NCBI GenBank assembly: GCA_000697665.1
Contig: KL197722.1
Span: 242,785-306,784 of the forward strand
Length of the DNA stretch: 64,000 bases
Source of the DNA: Jaapia argillacea MUCL 33604
Lineage: Eukaryota; Basidiomycota; Agaricomycetes; Jaapiales; Jaapiaceae
Reading direction: 5' to 3'
Position numbers and translations under genes: made by a program. The notes under the pieces were generated by a model. It made no database searches. It was not told the DNA's origin and saw nothing but the letters and a program-made list of their open reading frames with translations. Shown here in pieces: positions 53,271 to 64,000 of this stretch (position 1 is its first letter; the number at the start of each line of letters is the position of its first letter).

Positions 53271-55773
53271 CTTGAGAGTCAATGTATATCAGGATACGCG
53301 TGTCGTGTCCGAACCTATCCCAACGAAGAGAACGATAAACGATCTCTACCACCGAGAGGATGGCACATGATCGACTCACCGATGAAAATACAATGACGAG
53401 GAAATAGGGTACAAAGTTAACCTTTCGCCGAGATTAACTTGAGGAGGGGGGACTGTGAGGGTCAAGTTTCCCTCGAGATCCGTTATTGTCTTGCGGGCGT
53501 TCTCAGGAGATGATGATCTGTACTCCCTGGTTCCAAAGTTAACAAGCCACAAGGCAAGGACACGCGTCAAGGCTCCGAAGATGTACAGATATATACCGCG
53601 AGGAACCGTGGATAGGCGAAACGGTGTCCTGCGAAGTGAACGAGCGTGAACGAGGAGACTTGGATTCCTCAGGGCGAAGGCGCTATGCTTGGAGTCAAGG
53701 AGGAGAGCGAGATGGCGATCACCGTTCATAATAAGTTTTATATTGCGATCTTGTTCAGGGATCGTTACGCCGTCAAGCGAGATGAAGACGGAAAATGTCA
53801 AATAAAACCAGAAAGAATCAAGAAGTGACGGGGTGGTAATAAAGAAGCGTTGATCAGAGTTAGCCGAGGGCGCTAAAGTCGCGTGGCGGGATGTGTCAAA
53901 AACGCGTCGCCACGTGAGCGACGTGGGATGTGGACGTGAGTCGGATATCCTGTGCCCAAATTTCTTGGGCTTTCAAGATTGTTCGGTTGGTTTGAAGAAT
54001 GTCTCTAGAATCGACAAAGATTGAAGGACGTGAAGAATGCAGAATGTCAGAATGTATGCACTCACCGACAACACCGAGGACGCCACTGACAGCCTGAGGC
54101 CGACGATTTGGCTCAACCAAAATAAGCTCCCGCTTCTTCTCCGTTCGCAACTTCTCGAGAGGGCCACAGGGTCCGCTCGTTCTGATAGGGCCGTGTTTTC
54201 TTTTCCTCCTTTCTTTCGTACCTCGACAATGTTGTGGCGTTGTAGATCGTTTTGCCATCCAGGAAGGTGTTTTAACCTCCCAGCCGAGGAACGCGTCGGT
54301 CAGCATGGAACGTTGAACCCGATATCCTGAGTTCGGTCGTTGTTGATGGGTACGTAGTAATTGGGTGAGCGTTGGTCATAAGGATGGATACCAATACATT
54401 GAGAGAAAAGGGTTGCATGAGGCTACTGAGCACCTTGACGATGAGACTTGACCCACTAAGGAGTACTGTAAGTTACAGTTCGAGTCAGTACTTTCTATTG
54501 GTTTCCATGAGCAGGAACGGGTACACAGCGCATCCTTTTCCTTGTTCTTCAGATTACATCCAGAAGTATCCTAGTGGACTTACGATGGCAATCGTGGCTT
54601 AGGCTGGAATCGACAAAGGATCGAACAAGAGGGCATTTCGAAATCACTGGTGAAACAGGGATGCAAGGGACGAGAATCTGCGAAGAGTTCAGGAAGATAC
54701 GGGTGCCTCGAGAATGGTAGAAGCAACAAATCATCTATTCCTCGTTGATAACACTCGCGACGGATGGCGAAAGATTCGCCAACCATGGTAGATCAATGAA
54801 CATGGCCTCATCGATTGTAGGGGCAAGATACCAGTGGCCACGGAATGAGTGAAAGTGCCCGAGTGTACATTTGCCAAGAGACGCGATAGTGGTAAGCGGG
54901 GTTAAGGAACGTGTCCCTAGCCGAACCCATCAGATTCTCAGAACGACGAGGACAAGTACCAAAGCGCCTACAGGGTGTGTACCTTTCTACAAAGGTTCTG
55001 GTGACCAAGGAATGGTCGACAGAAATCACCTGGCGCAGGTGCATCTAGGAGAATACAAGGCACCATGGGTCACTGACGTGATCTGTAGGGCGTTAGCGCG
55101 GTGATAATACCCTCATGATCAAGAGAGGCCGCAACAGCAGACGGAAAGGAGCGACGGTTATGGACTGCGGTGGAAGTTCTCCATAGACGCGATCCAGAGG
55201 GGTCCAATGCATCACTATCAAGTATATCGTTTTCGCTATCCGAGACAGAATCCGCGAGAACCAAGGGGGAGCAGATCGTCCAGTTGCAAGGATTTACATG
55301 TGCAAATCATCCAGTGGGGGATGGGTAAGCTTGAATGTGTGAAAGCAAGAGACAAGGCGAAAGTACGTACGGTGCACGACTCCAAGATGCCGTCGCACCA
55401 AACCACGTGCCATTGCCCGACACGAAATGCTCTCCCACTGAACTTGCACTGAACTTACTTACTGTAAGAGCAATTCCACCATTTCCTCTAGTTTCGAGTA
55501 TCCAAACTGGCTACAACGATTCTAGTGTTGGGTCGTATCGTCGGGCCTTCACCGTGAACACAGCTGCTGCGATCGCCTAACCTAGCGGTGTAACAGCCAG
55601 GTATCGCAAGAGCCGAAGCTATTGAACCCCATCTCAAAGGTAGGTCCCATATACCTCTCTACACCTCCACTTCTCATCTAATTGCAATATATGTGTCTCG
55701 TCGCCTCAGCTCCCTCAAGCCCAAGATTCGTTCCATACCACTCCAGTTTCTCCACGAACACTTGCGATCCCAA
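53271..55773. other. Intergenic stretch without recognised gene
   Basis: About 2.5 kb. It holds the CoA-transferase promoter at its left end and the sugar-transporter promoter at its right end. Frames of 60-140 codons occur on both strands (for example 53801-53376 and 54306-53896) but show no family motif, no clear intron structure and no start context. No tRNA or repeat was found. Confidence 0.45.
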
Positions 55774-58684
55774 ATGGCCCATCCCGGACTCTCCTCACGT
55801 GCCCCACTAGTCGACGAAGACGACTCAGACTCTCAACCCCTCCTCACCCGCTACCTTTACCCGCGCCCGCACCCTCACCCCATCTCCAACCCAAATCCAA
55901 CCTTTACCCTCCAACCAGACCGTTCCTACACATATACCTACGGTCCTCCCTCCCTCTTCGCCAACAATTACGTCTTCCTCTGCGCCCTCTTTGCTTCCAT
56001 CGGAGGGTTGACGTTTGGGTATGATCAGGGTGTTATTGCCAATGTGCTTGTTATGAAGGATTTTGTGGGGAGGTGGGGGAAGGGAGAGGAGGGGATCGGC
56101 CCCTGGGAGGTTGGCGTTTTGAGTGAGTATCTTCATTTGTTTGAACCCTACGTTCTGGCGCTGGGGTTGAGAGTGATTGTCTTGGTCGCCCTGCAGTACG
56201 CCAATTAGATGGTGTCGTGGATGGCCTGACACAGCTCCATCACGTCTCGGGACGTTCTCCCTCATCCCTTCATTTTATCACAATTGAAGTTCGACACTAA
56301 CTACCTCGCATCATAGCTGCAGCACTCGAACTAGGCTGCCTGATAGGTGCCCTCCTCTCAGGCTACTTAGCCGACAAATATTCTCGTCGGCGAGCTATCT
56401 TTTTAGCGTGTGGTGCGTCTTTCGTTCGTCAGTTTTTGTGTTTGGAGGGATGAAGCTCGAATTTTTAGATCAAATTTCTGATGATGCGATGAATTCTTTT
56501 GCTGGTGATGCCTGCGTACTTTCGTTCTGGTGATGCCATGATCACTCGTTATGTGCGGGCGGTACAGTCGTATTTCTAGTCGGCTCCACACTCCAAACGT
56601 TCGCTATGTCCCTAAATCAATTGACCTTGGGAAGAGCGATTGGAGGGCTGGGTGTAGGTGGCTTAAGGTACGTGTTTTCTCCATGGACCTTTTGAGTAAT
56701 CCCCCGTTTCGCATTTTCTGAATATCCTTCCATGGGTGGTATATAAACATCTCCTCACCATCTCCTCACGAACTATTCCTTCCCCATGACCATTCCCTCC
56801 CCACCTCCCGAATTGGTTCTAACTCCCACCCCTAGCACGTTATCCCCACTCTACATGACAGAAATTTCACCACCCGAAACGAGAGGATCATTACTCTCAC
56901 TTGAACAGTTCTCTATCGTGTTGGGTTGCGTAGTTGGTTTCTGGGTTGGGTTCGGAACGAGGAACAGTACGTCCCCCTGGATTATATCTTTGGTTTTGCT
57001 CTGAGTCGCTCATCTTCGCCTCCACTCTTAGTCCCGGGAGCACTCTCATGGCGCCTTCCCCTCTCCCTCCAACTTCTCCCAGGTATCCTCCTAGCAATAG
57101 GTTGTTTCTGGTTACCACCCAGTCCGAGATGGTTAGTAGGTCAAGGGAGGATCAGGGATGCTGAGAAGAGTTTGGGGAGGTTGAGGTTGGTAGGGGAGAG
57201 GCGAGCGGAGGGTTTGGTTGATGGTTTAGTTAAGGTTCGTCCCTATCTCCCTCTCACCATCTGGTTGTTTTCTTGCCCGTGCCCGCACTGATTTGCACTT
57301 TTCCTTCATAGCTCGAACTTTTGGAAATGCAAGTAGAAGCTACCCTCCTTCATCGTACATCCCACTCGCCCTCAGAATCATACCAACAACTCGTATCCAA
57401 CGAAGGAGATGTGGACAGTGGGAAACCATCGAATCACGGAGTGAAAGCGGAATGGAGGGCTTGGAAGAGGTTGCTTGAGTGGAAGTATAGGGATAGGACA
57501 TGGGTTGGTGTTTTGATGATGTTTTTTCAACGTATGTCTTCACCCTCTTCGCTTTCTAATCATCACCCTTGACAATTATTCGCAAATCAGAATGGTCTGG
57601 GATTAACGCGTTTCTATATTATGGGCCTACCTTAATATCATCATTGGGTCTGCCATCCTCGGACGCGACGTTGATCGTCTCTGGTGGGATTGGGATCGTA
57701 CAATTCTTCGCTGTCTTTCCTGCTATCGCTATGATTGATCGGTTAGGTGAGTCACCAGCTTGTATTACCTCCCTCGTATTTCGTGCTGATGGATATTGGT
57801 AGGGAGAAAACCTTTGTTGAGAAGTACGATTGTACTTGCCTTGGCCCCGCGTATATTGACGGACATTCGTGTGTAGCTGGAAGCGTTATGATGTCCTTGT
57901 CCCATCTCGTCATCGCATTAGTGGTCAGTCACTCAGCTTCCTCCATTCTTGATCTTGCACCTAACTTTCTTCGGGGAAAACTAGGTCTATCAATTTTCGA
58001 ACGACTGGTCATCGCATCAATCAGCAGCATGGATAGCAGTGGCGTACGTACCTCCCTCCCCCACCTCCCCGACTAGTGAGTGATCACTCACATCTTGACA
58101 GATTCGTATACATCTTCACAGCTTCATACGGAGTCTCGTACGGTCCCATCGCTTGGTGCCTAATTACCGAGGTGTTCCCACTTTCTATGAGGAGTAAAGG
58201 CGTATCTCTCAGTACAGCTTCGAATTGGACGAATAATTGTACGTCCCCCCTTCACTCTTTGCACAAGTGCCTGTGTCTGATGAGTTCTGAATCACTGTTG
58301 TAGTTCTCATTGGGCTGGTCACACCTGCGTTGATGCAAACTTCTCCCGCGTACGATCTCCCTGCTCTCATTCGCCTTGCATTAATGTTGACTGGTTGGAA
58401 CTTGTAGAGGGACGTTCCTAACCTTCTCAGTGGCATGTTTCGTCGGATACATTTGGTCCACCTACGTCGTACCCGAAACGGCCAATGTGTCCCTTGAAGA
58501 GATCGACAAGTTGTTTAGGTCGAGTGCAGGTCGGGAGGATCAGGAGATAAAGTTCCAGGTGAGCACCTCCTTACTCCTCATAATCGGGTTCGCTCTGAGG
58601 CGTTGCCAGATCGAGGAAGAGTTGGGATTACATGAACTTGTGAGGGAGCTGGAGGGGATGGATGCGCCATCCACCCCAGCATGA
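55774..58684 (+). CDS. MFS sugar transporter
   Basis: Twelve-helix sugar/H+ symporter of the major facilitator superfamily. The start chosen is the ATG at 55774 (MAHPGLSSRAPLVDED), because the frame's earlier start is GTG. A long cytosolic N-terminus leads to YVFLCALFASIGGLTFGYDQG (helix 1). Then ELGCLIGALLSGYLADKYSRR (GR-K/R signature), TLGRAIGGLGVGG, PLYMTEISPPETRGSLL (PESPR-type motif) and the QQ-x-SG-type QWSGINAFLYYGPTL follow. DRLGRK, GPIAWCLITEVFPLSMRSKG and the C-terminal FVGYIWSTYVVPETANVSLEEID complete the family motifs. Around ten short introns; exons between 57750 and 58100 are less sure. Hexose or a related sugar is likely but the exact substrate is unknown. The stop is TGA at 58682-58684. 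Confidence 0.88.
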
Positions 58685-59442
58685 CCAATGTCTGCCTTCC
58701 ATGTTCTATCGCCTATCGTAGATAATACCTAATCCTTACTCAGTCTTCATGAATAAATAACCCAACCGCCGTTATTCCCTCGCTTATGGATGTGGAAACG
58801 TATCAGATTGATCAAACACATCGGGTACATTGTACTGACAAGTGCAAATGGCGAGGTCGTATGATACGTAGACAGAGTAGACGGGGAGGGAAAATTATAT
58901 CGCCAGTAGCATCTTTACACGGAGTCCGTTCCAAAGAGTAGTAGTACGAGTAGGCGATCCGAGCATCAGGAGACACAGGGTTGTTGTTTACTTGGTATGA
59001 CATACAGTACGAGGGGGCCAGTAATGAGCGGGAGGGGGGGCACACGAAGGATAGCCCGGGGTAAACGCAAAAGAAAGGATGATAAACATATTGAGAATAA
59101 AGAAAAAGACGAGGGGATGAGAGTGAAAGTCAAGTTGATAAAGAGAGTGACAACCAATAGCCCAAAGGTCCGCAATGCGCACGAACAGCAGTCGAGGAAC
59201 GAAACGGCAGGCATGCGGACAAGATCCGACACCCAATTTTCGCCCCATCCATTTGTTGGTAATAAATTTTCTCGAAAATTTTGTCGTCGCCTTGTGGTCC
59301 CAGAAAGGCTGTGGCGTCACGTATGAACAGGGAGGGAAATAGCAAAGGAGGGGTATTCAAAGGCCATTGGCGTCGTCGAATGGCTGGGGTAACAAAGAGC
59401 TCAGGAATGACGAGGGAGCAACGTCGAGCGATGAGGATGCGA
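58685..59442. other. Convergent 3' intergenic region
   Basis: About 760 nt between the sugar transporter (+) and the RNA-binding protein gene (-). Probably two 3' UTRs; purine-rich runs near 59030-59120. No gene seen. Confidence 0.5.
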
Positions 59443-61755
59443 TTAGTTCGCGGGCTCCTCAACCTTGACATCTGAAGCGGCAGGTACAGCTTCGAATGCT
59501 CCCTCCTCCGACTCGTGTAACTGCCCATCCAACGCGTGGGCCTCATGATCCACCTCGCCATAACCCTCACCCTCGCCTCCATCACCGTTTGCGTTCGCGC
59601 CAGAACTCGCGCCGTTCCCACTCGCTGTCCTCCTCATACCACCCTGAGGACCCTGACGAGGCGGGTTAGCACACCGATCTTTGCCGTGAGCGATGCGCAA
59701 GTTCGCATAGTCAGGCTTGTTCTTGATTCCCTCAATTGCCTTGATTGCGTTTTGGATGTTCGTAAAGTTGACGAACGCACAGTTCCTGAGTGGGGGTAAA
59801 GATGCTCAGAGTTGGTCGTGATCAACGATGACAAGGACACTCACTTCTCCTTCAAGAAATTAACCAGTTCGATATCACCATATTCACCGAAATCCCTCTT
59901 CAACTTTTCATCCCCGAACGTCTCGAAGTCCTCGATATTGCCGATATAGACGTTCCTCGTAGCACCGCCGTGAACTGCCAGCGCAAGTGATGGAGGGAGC
60001 GAACCGGGGTTCTTTCCCCAACCAATCTTCAGCCGGCGGTTGTTCAAAGTCAAGCCTTGGTATGAGGCAACTTGGAAGAACGTTAGTGCCGCGGCGGGAT
60101 CGATGAACGTCACGAACTGGTGAAACGTCAGCGCCGCGACCACGTCAATAAGAACATCCACTCACAGCAATGTGCTTGTCAGGCATATATCTGATACTCT
60201 GGAGTACGCCACCCCTGATCGCATTGCACAAATCCTCAGTACTAGTCTCAGGGTGGATATTACCCAAATAGACAGTCCTATTCAACCCCCCTGCGCCAGT
60301 CATGGACTGAAGGGCATTATTATCGGGCGAGAATGGGACGTAAGGGCTGAAAGGGGAGGCGAAGGGGCTGGCTTGTGGGACACCAGCTGATTGAGCAACG
60401 AGGGACTGTGCTGCTGCCGCCTGTGCCGCTTGAGCAGCGGCTTGCTGAGATTTCGGGATGTATGCGCATCTATCCTTGCCGTAGTTGACTCGCTTGCCAG
60501 CCCAGGCAGGTTCGGTGGGAAGTTGGTTAACGACCTTGAGGGGGATGGTCGTGAGGTGGCAGTGTAAAAAGACAAATCATATGGGGCGCACCTTGTTAGC
60601 GGTCGTGATGCTCAAGAAATGGACGAAGCCAATATTCTTGTCCCGAACGATCTTGACCTGGTCAATCAAACCGAAGCGGCTCAAGTCATCCCTCAACTGC
60701 TCCTCCGTCATAGACTCATCCAAGCCACCTAGATACACGTTCCTGCTCGCATTGCTCTGCTGAATTGCAAGGGTGACTTGAGCGGGTACTGGCGACGGCT
60801 TTCCCCAGCCAATCTTTAACTCCTGTCCATGAAGAGCCAGTTTCTTTATTGTCGCGTCGGCATGGAAAGCCGCAGCGGTGTGGCCATCCAGGAAGGAGAG
60901 GAAAACGCATGACTTTTCGGGGAGTACACGGACTGATTCAAGAGGACCAAAGTGGACGAGGTTAAGCAGTTCATCGACTGAGGCGGTCGGAGGGAGGTTG
61001 CCGACGTAGACAGTTCGTGCAGTGGCGTTGTTGTTCGCCGCGTTGAGTGCCGCGCTGAGGGCTTGTGGCGAATACTGCGCTGCTTGAACGGCGGGAATGT
61101 TGAGGTTAAGAGACGGCATACGTTGCTGGTTGAAATTCTACATGTGGCGCAGTCAGTCATTATCCCAACAGGTGGGCACATATTCTTATTGTTCACACAC
61201 CTGAGCAAAGTTACCCATTTGAGCTCCATATGGGAATCCACCAAGAACACCCATTCCTGGCAATCCCATTCCGAGCATATTGTAGCCACCAAATCCGTAA
61301 TTTCCGTTGATGGGGGAAGGTTGCTGCTGCTGTTGCTGAGCGAACGCAGCGGCAGTATTTGGGCTCATTTGGGATTGCATCCCTTGCATCTGTTGAGCGT
61401 TGGCGGTGTTGATGCTGAGAGATGGCGTCGAGTAGAGTGGGTTACTGAAACCGGCGGAGGGCGGGGGGTTATTGTATGCAGCCTGGGAAATGCTTGCGTT
61501 GGGACCATAGCCATAGTTGGCAAAAGCGTCGCGATTTGAGGGGGCGGTAGAGGACATGCCATTCACGTTAGCGAACGAAGTTGGAGACCACCTGGCCTTT
61601 TTGGCCTCGGGACCACCGACGGAATCCATAGACCTCTAGGAAATGTGGTCAGAAGACGAAGGTAGTCCGAGTTGCCAGGTCATGCTCACCTTCATCATGT
61701 CCAGGTCAAACCCGTACGAATACTGTGGGTCGAAGGGGGTCTGCGTGTCCATCAT
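59443..61755 (-). CDS. MRN1: Four-RRM RNA-binding protein, MRN1/Nrd1-like
   Basis: Orthologue of S. pombe Nrd1 (negative regulator of differentiation) and S. cerevisiae Mrn1, which bind mRNAs in the cytoplasm and stress granules. The first exon starts at the ATG at 61755 ([16 protein letters not shown]). A Gln/Ala/Gly/Asn-rich region follows, including [17 protein letters not shown]1 runs from [15 protein letters not shown] to [10 protein letters not shown] (about 61030-60790) and RRM2 from [16 protein letters not shown] to KDRCA (60750-60460). RRM3 runs from [17 protein letters not shown] to [10 protein letters not shown] (60285-60010) and RRM4 from [17 protein letters not shown] to RIAHGKDRC (59975-59670). 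The C-terminus is Gly/Asn-rich then acidic and ends [11 protein letters not shown]1/RNP2 motifs are intact in all four. Confidence 0.9.
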
Positions 61756-62908
61756 GGCGAGACAAGGGGGATATTTGTTTGTGGGGGATACGGGAATGAA
61801 ATGGATGGGAGAAGCGGGCAACGGCGGAAATTGAGGAGAAAAAGGACAAAAAAATAAGGCGTCGAGTTAGAGAGCGTAGAAAAAATAGGGAGCGACGGGG
61901 TTGGGGCGAGAGGGAATTGGAATTCCAGACAAACGAGTGTGGGTGAGTTGGAAAAAGGACACGCACAAAGAAAGGAGGGTTTGAAAAGCGGAAAGCAAGC
62001 CAGCAAAATGGTAGCCAACGGCCTAACGAATCTCCAAATTGACAATCCTAGGAGGAAAGATTCCTAAGATGGCGCGTATCTCTTTATAAATATAAAAATT
62101 ATCCTGGAATTCACGACTGCCCGAGCTCAGAAATAAGGAGCAAAAGGCAACGCAAAGGCCAACGATGAGAACCGTAGACAGAGAAGAATATGGGGGTCAA
62201 CAACAGAAAACCACGCCGACTTGTTACTGTCACCGTCACGCGAATATCACCTCCTTCTTCCGACCCTGGGCTTTGCGCACGGGCCATTTGAGTGCCATCC
62301 CTTCTATCTGGAACTCTCACCGCTACATTTAGCGACGACGCCAGACCTTCTTTTCTGTTCTTGTGACGAGCCTTTCCAGGCCTTCTCTGTCAATCCTCTT
62401 CCTCGACAATCCCTGCTAGAGCGATCTCGCGACGTCGGTGAGAACTCGGGCACATCTTTTTGTTTCAAGAACCAGATTTCTCGGGTTCTGTAAACTCTCA
62501 GCGATGGCTGAGACCCTTTGCTGTTGACCGCAGCTAGCCTCAACCGGACAAGCGGAACCACTCTGTGGGACCGACTTTGAGCTCTTTCTTGACTCGACGC
62601 GACATCCTTTGGCTTGTGCAAGGATTTACTCTTCTTATGTGCATGTTCCACCTTTGCCGGCCATTCTATGTCTGCCACAACGAAACCCGGATGCCTTGTC
62701 ACGCTCACCTGCCGTCATTCCGATTACTGGGCGTTATAGCGCTTCCTTTTCTGGAGTCCTGCCGGCGGCCCATCCAGCGCGAACCACCAACTGACCGGAA
62801 TCCTATGTTCCCAAGGTTCCTCCAGACCACATCCCAATCTTCCACCCAGGATACCTCCAGTAGGGACTTGACGGTGTCATAGGGATTAACGGATCGTCGT
62901 TCGCCAAA
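61756..62908. other. 5' flank of MRN1 up to tRNA-Gln
   Basis: About 1.15 kb. Pyrimidine-rich (minus strand) leader of MRN1 to about 62000, then undistinguished sequence up to the tRNA. A 134-codon minus-strand frame (62708-62304) has no domain, and its neighbourhood is the MRN1 promoter, so it was not called. Confidence 0.45.
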
Positions 62909-63026
62909 GGCATCGTAGTGTAGCGGTCCTATCACATCGGATTTTGATGTGTCACGTGCCTGATGGATCACGTGCCATCACGTGATCCAAATTCCGATAA
63001 CCCAGGTTCGAGTCCTGGTGACGCCT
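62909..63026 (+). tRNA. tRNA-Gln (TTG) with 44-nt intron
   Basis: Cloverleaf by eye: acceptor GGCATCG/TGACGCC (one A-C mismatch), D-arm TAGTGTAGCGGTCCTATCAC, and anticodon stem TCGGA/TCCGA with anticodon TTG at 62944-62946. Variable loop TAAC, T-arm CCAGG-TTCGAGT-CCTGG. The intron lies at 62948-62991, one base 3' of the anticodon, the canonical place. It contains three CACGTG palindromes. A-box and B-box (GGTTCGAGTCC) are present. The acceptor mismatch is the only weak point. Confidence 0.82.
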
Positions 63027-63039
63027 GATTCTAGAACAG

Positions 63040-64000
63040 CCTTGTTTTGCAATCTACTAACACTGCAGGCATGCCATAAATTTTTCCAGCCCAAAGGTAT
63101 GCTTATGGTGGAATTGAAGTATAATAACTTGTGAACTATTATGGCAATAGGCAACCAAATTCCTTCACAGCTCTGTTCTTTGTTTGGGGAAATATAGTGG
63201 TGCTCACTTTTCTCAATTCATCTACTATGTTACAGATGGTAAATTTAGCCATAATTTTCACTGGGCACCTGGTGTAGTTGGTTATCACACTCGCTTAGCA
63301 TTACATCAGTAAGCTTGTAAGAGGGAAGGAGTTCAATTCTTCTGGTGTCCATGGATATCTCCTTATGTATTTTTCCTCTATCTAAGTCTTGGATTCTATA
63401 AATGACTGTCTCAGCTTATTATTACACTGTTGAACTCCCAGAATAACCCCACCAAACCTTCACAATATTTTATTTTAGGGTCATTATTACATCCTTCTTG
63501 TTCATTGGGCATGACTGGCTCCATTATAGTCTATTTATATCCCCACAGCCTTTCATGGCCTTGTCCTCATTATCTAATCCTGACTTTTTATATAAGGACA
63601 GCTAGATATATCTGTATTCCCCAGCTTATCTACTTAAACAATACAGTACATTAGCTGTACCCTTCAACTTGGTTCACTCTCCTTGTCATTCTCTACAGTG
63701 CTCAAGCACTCCTTGGGACACTTTTCATAGGTTGGGCTCAGAAAATACTTATGGCCTCTCAGATGCCAATCTGTTTTGATAGATCCAATATAATACATGA
63801 TCTTATGTGCCTCAAATTTTTTCAGAGCTACCAGTATCCTCCACAACATACAATGGCAATGCAGAACATCAAGAACAACAAGTGTTATGAGCGCCTTAGC
63901 GTTAGCGTAAGGTAGCGAATAAGGCTTGTAAGTCTTTTGGGTATTCCTTGCTAACTAGTACTCAGGCTACGATCTTGAGGCAATAGAGGATGACGAGAAT
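63040..64000. mobile_element. AT-rich block, possible transposon or SINE debris
   Basis: From about 63040 the sequence becomes clearly more AT-rich than the preceding 63 kb and holds only short frames. It begins right after tRNA-Gln and contains the tRNA-Ala-like Pol III unit. One minus-strand frame (63849-63664) is rich in Lys and aromatic residues but was not recognised. No terminal repeat or target-site duplication could be identified, and the block runs off the window. The mobile origin is inferred from composition and position only. Confidence 0.35.
63263..63351 (+). tRNA. tRNA-Ala (AGC)-like gene, insertion in anticodon arm, possibly SINE head
   Basis: Acceptor GGGCACC/GGTGTCC, D-arm with GTGTAGTTGGTTATCAC (A-box), anticodon stem start CTCGC with loop TTAGCAT (AGC = Ala), and T-arm AGGAG-TTCAATT-CTTCT (B-box GTTCAATTC). 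A 15-nt insertion (TACATCAGTAAGCTT) after the loop and a mismatched 3' half-stem (GTAAG) make it non-canonical, since Ala-AGC tRNAs normally lack introns. It lies in AT-rich sequence unlike the rest of the window, so a tRNA-derived SINE or pseudogene is as likely as a working gene. Confidence 0.5.

Noticed and set aside
53376-53801. 141-codon minus-strand frame
   Set aside because: It lies in the promoter/5' region of the CoA-transferase gene, lacks any motif and has no partner exon in phase.
1-64000. CRISPR arrays, bacterial operons, riboswitches
   Set aside because: The DNA is eukaryotic, with spliceosomal introns throughout. No regularly spaced direct repeats were seen.

Overview
The window is nuclear DNA from a filamentous basidiomycete, most likely an Agaricomycete. 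Genes lie on both strands and are cut by many introns of about 50-60 nt with GT...AG ends and CTNAN branch points. The protein families are those of mushroom-forming fungi: F-box-like propellers, Yro2/Hsp30-type opsin-related proteins, a Tuba-like RhoGEF and Ser/Pro-rich hypothetical proteins. The species cannot be told from the sequence. Exon joins were worked out by eye and are stated only where phase and homology agree.

Layout. 0-7.2 kb: EFG1 rRNA-processing factor (-), F-box-like protein (-), a stretch without a recognisable gene, then a protein with an NCWWFV motif (-). 7.6-16 kb: aldo-keto reductase (-), a long low-complexity protein with a C-terminal coiled coil (+) and another hypothetical protein (-). 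16.5-20 kb: CWC15 splicing factor (+) convergent with a PUS9/RIB2-type tRNA pseudouridine synthase (-). 20.5-27.2 kb: two related genes in tandem, a chimera (NCWWFV domain + BAR-like + SH3) and the full DH-BAR-SH3 RhoGEF. 28.6-31.6 kb: two tandem short-chain dehydrogenases. 31.9-36.4 kb: large acidic membrane protein. 36.8-43.6 kb: YAR1 ankyrin protein, a polytopic membrane protein, a salicylate-hydroxylase-like monooxygenase and a CHY zinc-finger protein. 43.6-53.3 kb: a direct tandem duplication holding two opsin-related genes, with relics of both flanking genes at its junction, followed by a CoA-transferase family III gene with a long N-terminal extension. 55.8-61.8 kb: MFS sugar transporter (+) and a four-RRM MRN1/Nrd1-like RNA-binding protein (-). 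62.9-64 kb: an intron-containing tRNA-Gln, then an AT-rich stretch of different composition with a tRNA-Ala-like Pol III unit.

The genes do not form one pathway. The most interesting structure is the 6-27 kb region. A stand-alone NCWWFV-domain protein, a normal DH-BAR-SH3 GEF, and a chimera that replaces the DH domain of the GEF paralogue with the NCWWFV domain all lie on the same strand. This suggests local duplication and domain shuffling that gave a BAR-SH3 protein with a new, possibly enzymatic, N-terminus. Second is the opsin-related duplication, whose breakpoints are visible and whose two copies share a probable non-canonical GA-AG intron.
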